From NCBI GenBank assembly GCA_934154515.1, contig CAKPGD010000046.1:1-8914 (forward strand): a stretch of 8,914 nucleotides of DNA. Reading direction: 5' to 3'. Below, in pieces: positions 5,694 to 8,914 of this stretch. The notes beneath the pieces were generated by a model. That model was given only the letters and a program-made list of their open reading frames with translations. It ran no database searches and was not told where the DNA came from. The DNA comes from an uncultured Clostridia bacterium. GTDB lineage: Bacteria; Bacillota; Clostridia; TANB77; CAG-508. Numbering within the stretch: the first letter of the stretch is position 1; each line of letters begins with the position of its first letter. A program made the position numbers and the translations under genes.

Positions 5694-6611
5694 TTATATA
5701 GTCATTATATTTTCCATTAAATTTTTATATTTTATAAAATACAATTTTTTATCTTTCAAAGATATAACATTCTTCATCTCATTTAGCAAAATATATGTCT
5801 TATTTACACTATTTTGCATTTTATCTTTATTTATTGAATTCATAACTGTTCCAAAATATTGTTGAGCATTATCTATTTGTGTTTGCATTTCGTCCCATTT
5901 ATCCTCTTCTGTTAATATATAACTATTTATAATATAAGATTTTACATATGCTATATTGATTCTATCTTTGTTTTCTGAATATTGACTCATATATACAGGA
6001 ATATAAGCATATAATACTGCTAAATTATTTAATGTTAATAGTTTATTTTCGTTTTCTATATTTAATATTAATGTATTTAAATTGTCAGAAAAGTCTAAAA
6101 CATCCTCATTTTTTATATTTATACTGTGAAGATCTATCATAATACTTGTCCATGAAGTATATAATTTTTCCGCTGTATTTTTCATATAATTCCAGTCTAT
6201 TTTGTCATTTGTTTCTATCAATATATTTTCATTTTCTATGCTATATTTATTATAACTTTCGCTTTCTTTGTTTTGATTATTTGATTTTCCTGTTGAACTA
6301 TCTGATGACTTGTTGTCTGATGAACTTTTCTCTGATGAACCTCCTAAAGAATCTTGTGTATTCCCACCTTGTTCATTATTTTGATTACTCTTTACACTAC
6401 TTTGTTCTAGCATTACTGAGCTTGACATTGGAATATTATTAAGTGCATTTAGCATTCCTATAAGCTTCATTTCTAAATATGATATTTCTTCTTCTATTTT
6501 TTTTGTTGTGTTATCCTTTTTTGAATTGCTAAATACTGCTATACATATTGATATTATAGCTAAAAATAGTATTGTACCAATAAATAAAATTAAATATTTC
6601 TTATTGTTCAT
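5694..6611 (-). CDS. Single-TM protein with Ser/Asn/Gln-rich linker and helical extracellular domain
   Basis: I cannot assign a family. The 305-aa product has a basic start (MNNKKY), one hydrophobic segment (about 6-28) acting as anchor or uncleaved signal, and a helical stretch rich in E/L (36-58). A low-complexity linker rich in S, N, Q, G and K (about 61-119) follows. The C-terminal part (about 130-305) has long amphipathic helices and no catalytic motif; phrases such as YMKNTAEKLYTSWTSIMIDL suggest a helical bundle. Topology predicts the linker and bundle outside the cell, as a surface or cell-wall-spanning protein. The ATG at 6611 follows AGAGGTG with good spacing, and a promoter lies just upstream. 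No terminator separates it from rnpB. It has no informative neighbour. Confidence 0.87.
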   Translation of the reverse strand: MNNKKYLILFIGTILFLAIISICIAVFSNSKKDNTTKKIEEEISYLEMKLIGMLNALNNIPMSSSVMLEQSSVKSNQNNEQGGNTQDSLGGSSEKSSSDNKSSDSSTGKSNNQNKESESYNKYSIENENILIETNDKIDWNYMKNTAEKLYTSWTSIMIDLHSINIKNEDVLDFSDNLNTLILNIENENKLLTLNNLAVLYAYIPVYMSQYSENKDRINIAYVKSYIINSYILTEEDKWDEMQTQIDNAQQYFGTVMNSINKDKMQNSVNKTYILLNEMKNVISLKDKKLYFIKYKNLMENIMTI

Positions 6612-6630
6612 ATATACACCTCTTTTTTAT

Positions 6631-6659
6631 TTTATATTATTATGAATCAAATTTTTCAA
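6631..6659 (-). promoter_or_regulatory. Promoter of the single-TM protein gene
   Basis: On the minus strand TTGAAA (6659-6654) and TATAAA (6636-6631) are separated by 17 nt. It sits in the 110-bp divergent spacer. For the plus-strand gene at 6722 only isolated -10-like sequences are seen (TATAAA at 6679-6684, TATAAT at 6698-6703); the latter would place the start inside the ribosome binding site. Confidence 0.55.
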
Positions 6660-6721
6660 TAATATTCCTTGTATATTTATAAAATTATTTAAAATACTAT
6701 AATTAAAGGAGAATTTTTTAG

Positions 6722-7018
6722 ATGCAAACTTTTATTAGATTATATAGTAATACAACTGGTGAAATTAATAGATTTTTGAATAAATTTTATTTATCTACTG
6801 AAGATTTACTAAAAAATGTTACAAATAATACTTTAGAAATAGAAATAGATTTTGAAAATCCTGTTGAAATGACTGAAATGATTGGTATTTTTATTGAAAA
6901 TAAAGATGATTTTAAAATAAATATGTGGGCTTCTTTTGACGAGAATATTTTGATTAATATTACTTCTAATAATGCTGATGAGATTATTAGGTATTTATAT
7001 GAAAGATTTCCATATTAA
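6722..7018 (+). CDS. Small hypothetical protein (98 aa)
   Basis: A soluble, acidic 98-aa protein without signal peptide or membrane segment. The ATG at 6722 follows AAAGGAG with about 10 nt spacing. The sequence begins MQTFIRLYSNTTGEINRFLN and ends EIIRYLYERFPY. It alternates predicted strands and helices, and has ENPVEMTEMIGIFIENKDDF followed by the hydrophobic strands INMWASF and NILINIT, suggesting a compact alpha/beta fold. I recall similar short proteins of unknown function in Clostridia, but cannot name a domain. It stands alone on its strand, diverging from the single-TM protein and converging on dtd, with a strong terminator right at its stop. No function is proposed. Confidence 0.85.
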   Translation: MQTFIRLYSNTTGEINRFLNKFYLSTEDLLKNVTNNTLEIEIDFENPVEMTEMIGIFIENKDDFKINMWASFDENILINITSNNADEIIRYLYERFPY

Positions 7019-7074
7019 AAAGACTATGTACTTGCATTATTTATTATTTTTATGCTTTCCATAGTCTTTTATAT
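7017..7074. terminator. Bidirectional terminator between the 98-aa gene and dtd
   Basis: An 11-bp stem, AAAAGACTATG (7018-7028) with CATAGTCTTTT (7060-7070), encloses a 31-nt A/T loop holding an inner GCAT/ATGC. T runs lie beyond each arm on the relevant strand, so it can serve both convergent genes. It starts inside the stop codon of the plus-strand gene and ends 5 bp before the dtd stop. Confidence 0.85.
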
Positions 7075-7512
7075 TTATTTTTCTAATATTATTGTTACAG
7101 GTCCATCATTTAAAAGATTTACTTGCATATCTGCTCCAAATATTCCGTGTTCTACTACTGGATTTTCTTTTTTACATTGTGATATAAAATATTCATAAAG
7201 TTCATTAGCTTTATCTGGTTTTGCTGCGTTTACAAAACTTGGTCTGTTTCCTCCTGAGCAGTCTGCATATAAAGTAAATTGAGATACTATTAAAAGTTCT
7301 CCTTTAATATCTTTTATTGATAAGTTCATTTTATTGTTTTCGTCTTCAAATATTCTTAACTTAATTAATTTCTGAACTAGATAATCTGCTGTTTGGGTAG
7401 TGTCTTCTGGGCCAATACCTAAAAGGACTAGAAAACCCAGTCCTATTTTTCCTACTACATTATTTTCTACTGTTACACTTGCATTTTTTACTCTTTGAAT
7501 AACTAATTTCAT
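7075..7512 (-). CDS. dtd: D-aminoacyl-tRNA deacylase (D-Tyr-tRNA(Tyr) deacylase)
   Basis: Hydrolyses D-amino acids (and mischarged glycine) from tRNA, a cytosolic chirality check on translation. The 145-aa length is the family standard. The start MKLVIQRVKNASVTV, the SQFTLYAD block (77-84, with the conserved S77-T80 at the active site) and the C-terminal NDGPVTI (135-141) are diagnostic. The last of these is the Gly-cisPro motif at the dimer-shared active site. The ATG at 7512 is preceded by AGAGG about 10 nt away. It lies about 107 bp after gpsA on the same strand. No terminator is seen between them, so read-through from gpsA is possible; no strong separate promoter is recognised in the A/T-only spacer. 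Confidence 0.97.
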   Translation of the reverse strand: MKLVIQRVKNASVTVENNVVGKIGLGFLVLLGIGPEDTTQTADYLVQKLIKLRIFEDENNKMNLSIKDIKGELLIVSQFTLYADCSGGNRPSFVNAAKPDKANELYEYFISQCKKENPVVEHGIFGADMQVNLLNDGPVTIILEK

Positions 7513-7560
7513 TTTTATTTTCCTCTTCTATTATATTATAATAGTATTTTACTTTATTAT

Positions 7561-7597
7561 ATTTTATATTATCTTGTATCATTTTATTTTATATTAT
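7561..7597. repeat. A/T-only low-complexity spacer with a repeated 12-mer
   Basis: The gpsA-dtd spacer is almost purely A and T. ATTTTATATTAT occurs exactly at 7561-7572 and 7586-7597. Simple A/T drift explains it; no hairpin with a G/C core, and hence no terminator, is present. Confidence 0.5.
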
Positions 7598-7619
7598 TTT
7601 ATTTATATATCATAAGCTT

Positions 7620-8603
7620 CTATTCTGATTTTTTGTCTCTTGTCATTAACATAGTTACTGCTGTTTTTGCATCTAAATTTCCGTAAAGCACTTCATATAC
7701 TGCTTTTACGATTGGCATTTCTACGTCGTATATTTTAGAAAGTTTGTATGCTACTTCTATGTTATCTACGCCTTCTATTACCATTCCTATTTCTTTTCTA
7801 ATTTCATCTATTTGCATTCCTTGGCCTAGTAGTTTTCCTGCTCTTCTATTTCTACTGTGTTCACTAAGACAAGTTACTATTAAGTCTCCAAGTCCTGTAA
7901 GTCCATAAAATGTTTCTTGCTTTCCTCCAAGTTTTTCACCTAGTATTGCTATTTCATGAAGCCCTCTTGTTATTAATGCTGCAAATGTATTGTCTCCAAG
8001 TCCTAATCCTGCTGCTATTCCTGCACAAAATGCTATTATATTTTTTAATGCTCCTCCAAGTTCTACTCCTTTTACATCTTTTGAAGTATATACTCTTAAG
8101 TTTTCGTTCATAAATATATCTCTTATTTCATCTGCTAATTTTTCATCTTCTGAGGCTATTACCATTGCTGTTGGAATTCCTATTGAAACTTCTTCTGCAT
8201 GGCTTGGGCCTGAAAGTATTACTACTTCATTTTCTGGCAATTCTTCTTTTATTACAGTGTCTAATGTAGATAAAGTTTCTTTTTCAAATCCTTTTGAACA
8301 TATTACTATTGGTTGATTTGTCACATATTTTTTATATTCTTTTACTGTATTTCTTGTAAATTTTGATGGTGTTACATGAAGAATTATATCACTGTGTTTT
8401 ATTACTTCTTCGTAAGATGTATAACACACTATTCCTTCTGGTAGTGTTACTTCTGGTAAGAATCTGCATTTTCTTTCGTTATTTATTAAGTCTCTTTCTT
8501 CTTCCATAAATGACCATATTTTTACTTCATTTCCTAATTTTGCTAGATGAATTCCTAATGCTACTCCCCAGCTTCCACTTCCTATTATCGCTATATTTTT
8601 CAT
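7620..8603 (-). CDS. gpsA: Glycerol-3-phosphate dehydrogenase [NAD(P)+]
   Basis: Reduces dihydroxyacetone phosphate to sn-glycerol 3-phosphate, the backbone for phospholipid synthesis, in the cytosol. The 327-aa product opens with the Rossmann motif IAIIGSGSWG (4-13). It carries CSKGF (102-106, K104), SGPSHAEEV (131-139), ELGGALKN (181-188, with the likely catalytic K187), LITRGLHEI, GLTGLGDLIVTC (224-235) and SRNR (240-243), all in the family order. Length is typical. The ATG at 8603 follows AGGAG with about 10 nt spacing. The upstream gene on the same strand is plsY, whose product acylates the G3P made here, the classic pairing. A hairpin and a candidate promoter in the roughly 200-bp spacer suggest that gpsA may also be transcribed on its own. 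Confidence 0.98.
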   Translation of the reverse strand: MKNIAIIGSGSWGVALGIHLAKLGNEVKIWSFMEEERDLINNERKCRFLPEVTLPEGIVCYTSYEEVIKHSDIILHVTPSKFTRNTVKEYKKYVTNQPIVICSKGFEKETLSTLDTVIKEELPENEVVILSGPSHAEEVSIGIPTAMVIASEDEKLADEIRDIFMNENLRVYTSKDVKGVELGGALKNIIAFCAGIAAGLGLGDNTFAALITRGLHEIAILGEKLGGKQETFYGLTGLGDLIVTCLSEHSRNRRAGKLLGQGMQIDEIRKEIGMVIEGVDNIEVAYKLSKIYDVEMPIVKAVYEVLYGNLDAKTAVTMLMTRDKKSE

Positions 8604-8641
8604 TTTTGTTATCTCCTTTTCTTTTAAGGCATAAATTAAAT

Positions 8642-8670
8642 CTTATATTAAAAAACATAAACGGTATAAA
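8642..8670 (-). promoter_or_regulatory. gpsA: Candidate gpsA promoter
   Basis: On the minus strand TTTATA (8670-8665) and TATAAG (8647-8642) are 17 nt apart, about 40 bp before the gpsA start. Matches to consensus are moderate (4/6 and 5/6). The region is A/T-only, so chance matches are likely. Confidence 0.35.
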
Positions 8671-8700
8671 GTTATAATTTTTTATAATTTTAGAACATAT

Positions 8701-8740
8701 AAACGGTGTAATGGCATAGATTACACCGTTTTTTCTTTTA
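8701..8740. terminator. Strong hairpin between plsY and gpsA
   Basis: A perfect 12-bp stem, AAACGGTGTAAT (8701-8712) with ATTACACCGTTT (8720-8731), with a 7-nt loop. On the minus strand, after plsY, the arm ends in TTT followed by ATATGTTC, a poor U tract. On the plus strand it is followed by a long T-rich tail, but no plus-strand gene precedes it. It probably attenuates plsY transcripts before gpsA. Confidence 0.6.
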
Positions 8741-8802
8741 TTTTTTATATTTATGTCCTTTGTATTTATATATACATATATACTTACTTATGCTTTTATT
8801 TA

Positions 8803-8914
8803 CTATTTGCTTAACTTTTTAAAGTCTAATTTATTTTCTGTTCCTGTTAATATTCTTTTTATATTACTTCTGTGATTATATAGAACTATTACTGCTAGTA
8901 TTATACTGTATATT
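8803..8914 (-). CDS. plsY: Glycerol-3-phosphate acyltransferase PlsY, C-terminal end (runs off the window)
   Basis: PlsY is the integral-membrane enzyme that transfers acyl groups from acyl phosphate to G3P, the first committed step of phospholipid synthesis. Only the last 37 codons are present, ending at TAG (8805-8803). They read IYSIILAVIVLYNHRSNIKR then ILTGTENKLDF: a final membrane helix followed by the conserved cytoplasmic H(R/K)xNI(K/R)R(L/I)xxGTE signature of PlsY. The position just upstream of gpsA supports the call. The frame reaches the window edge intact. Confidence 0.92.
   Translation of the reverse strand, partial: IYSIILAVIVLYNHRSNIKRILTGTENKLDFKKLSK

Noticed and set aside
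5464..5865. A 133-codon plus-strand open frame
   Set aside because: It overlaps the RNase P RNA core and the end of the minus-strand single-TM gene; a chance open frame across a structured RNA.
7561..7597. Possible iteron or operator from the repeated ATTTTATATTAT
   Set aside because: Only two copies in an all-A/T spacer; low complexity is sufficient explanation.
7990..8316. A 108-codon plus-strand open frame
   Set aside because: It is antisense to conserved gpsA motifs and has no ribosome site; a shadow of gpsA.
1..8914. CRISPR array, tRNA gene, insertion sequence, prophage or toxin-antitoxin module
   Set aside because: No regularly spaced repeats, cloverleaf-like tRNA, transposase or integrase motif, or paired small genes were found. 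The XRE gene has no adjacent toxin-like frame.

Overview
The window is very A+T-rich. Its genes have strong AGGAG-type ribosome binding sites, sigma-A-like promoters (-35/17 nt/-10) and many U-tailed hairpin terminators. With a plsY-gpsA pair, a Bacillus-type guanine deaminase and an rnpB that reads as type A, this points to a low-GC Firmicute, most likely a member of the Clostridia. It reads as a mostly chromosomal, housekeeping stretch. I see no transposase, integrase, CRISPR array, phage gene or tRNA.

Layout, left to right. (1) 1-2460, minus strand: the first 89 codons of mutL. Upstream of it are a membrane-anchored extracytoplasmic protein whose C-terminal third resembles a serpin, and a monoacylglycerol-lipase-type alpha/beta hydrolase. 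The last two are 18 bp apart and share a promoter. (2) 2504-3316, minus: a Cys-rich multi-pass membrane protein with its own promoter and terminator. (3) 3344-4845, plus: guanine deaminase (guaD) followed by an RluA-family pseudouridine synthase, ending at a strong hairpin. (4) 4870-5238, minus: a small XRE-type helix-turn-helix regulator. (5) 5251-5676, minus: RNase P RNA (rnpB) with a clear promoter and terminator. (6) 5694-6659, minus: a single-TM protein with a Ser/Asn/Gln-rich linker. (7) 6722-7018, plus: a 98-aa hypothetical protein. It converges on dtd (D-aminoacyl-tRNA deacylase, minus) across a bidirectional terminator. (8) 7620-8914, minus: gpsA and the C-terminal end of plsY, two enzymes that make and acylate sn-glycerol 3-phosphate for phospholipid synthesis.

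The main anomaly is that two neighbouring convergent genes, the pseudouridine synthase and the XRE regulator, each carry a one-base excess in a T homopolymer that breaks an otherwise intact frame. The two lesions are about 670 bp apart. This is either a base-calling artefact or real decay; the sequence alone cannot separate the two. Other points to check are the serpin-like exported protein, a relatively G+C-rich hairpin in the mutL leader, two competing helices in the plsY-gpsA spacer, and an exact 9-residue cysteine spacing in the membrane protein. I found no well-supported undescribed multi-gene system.
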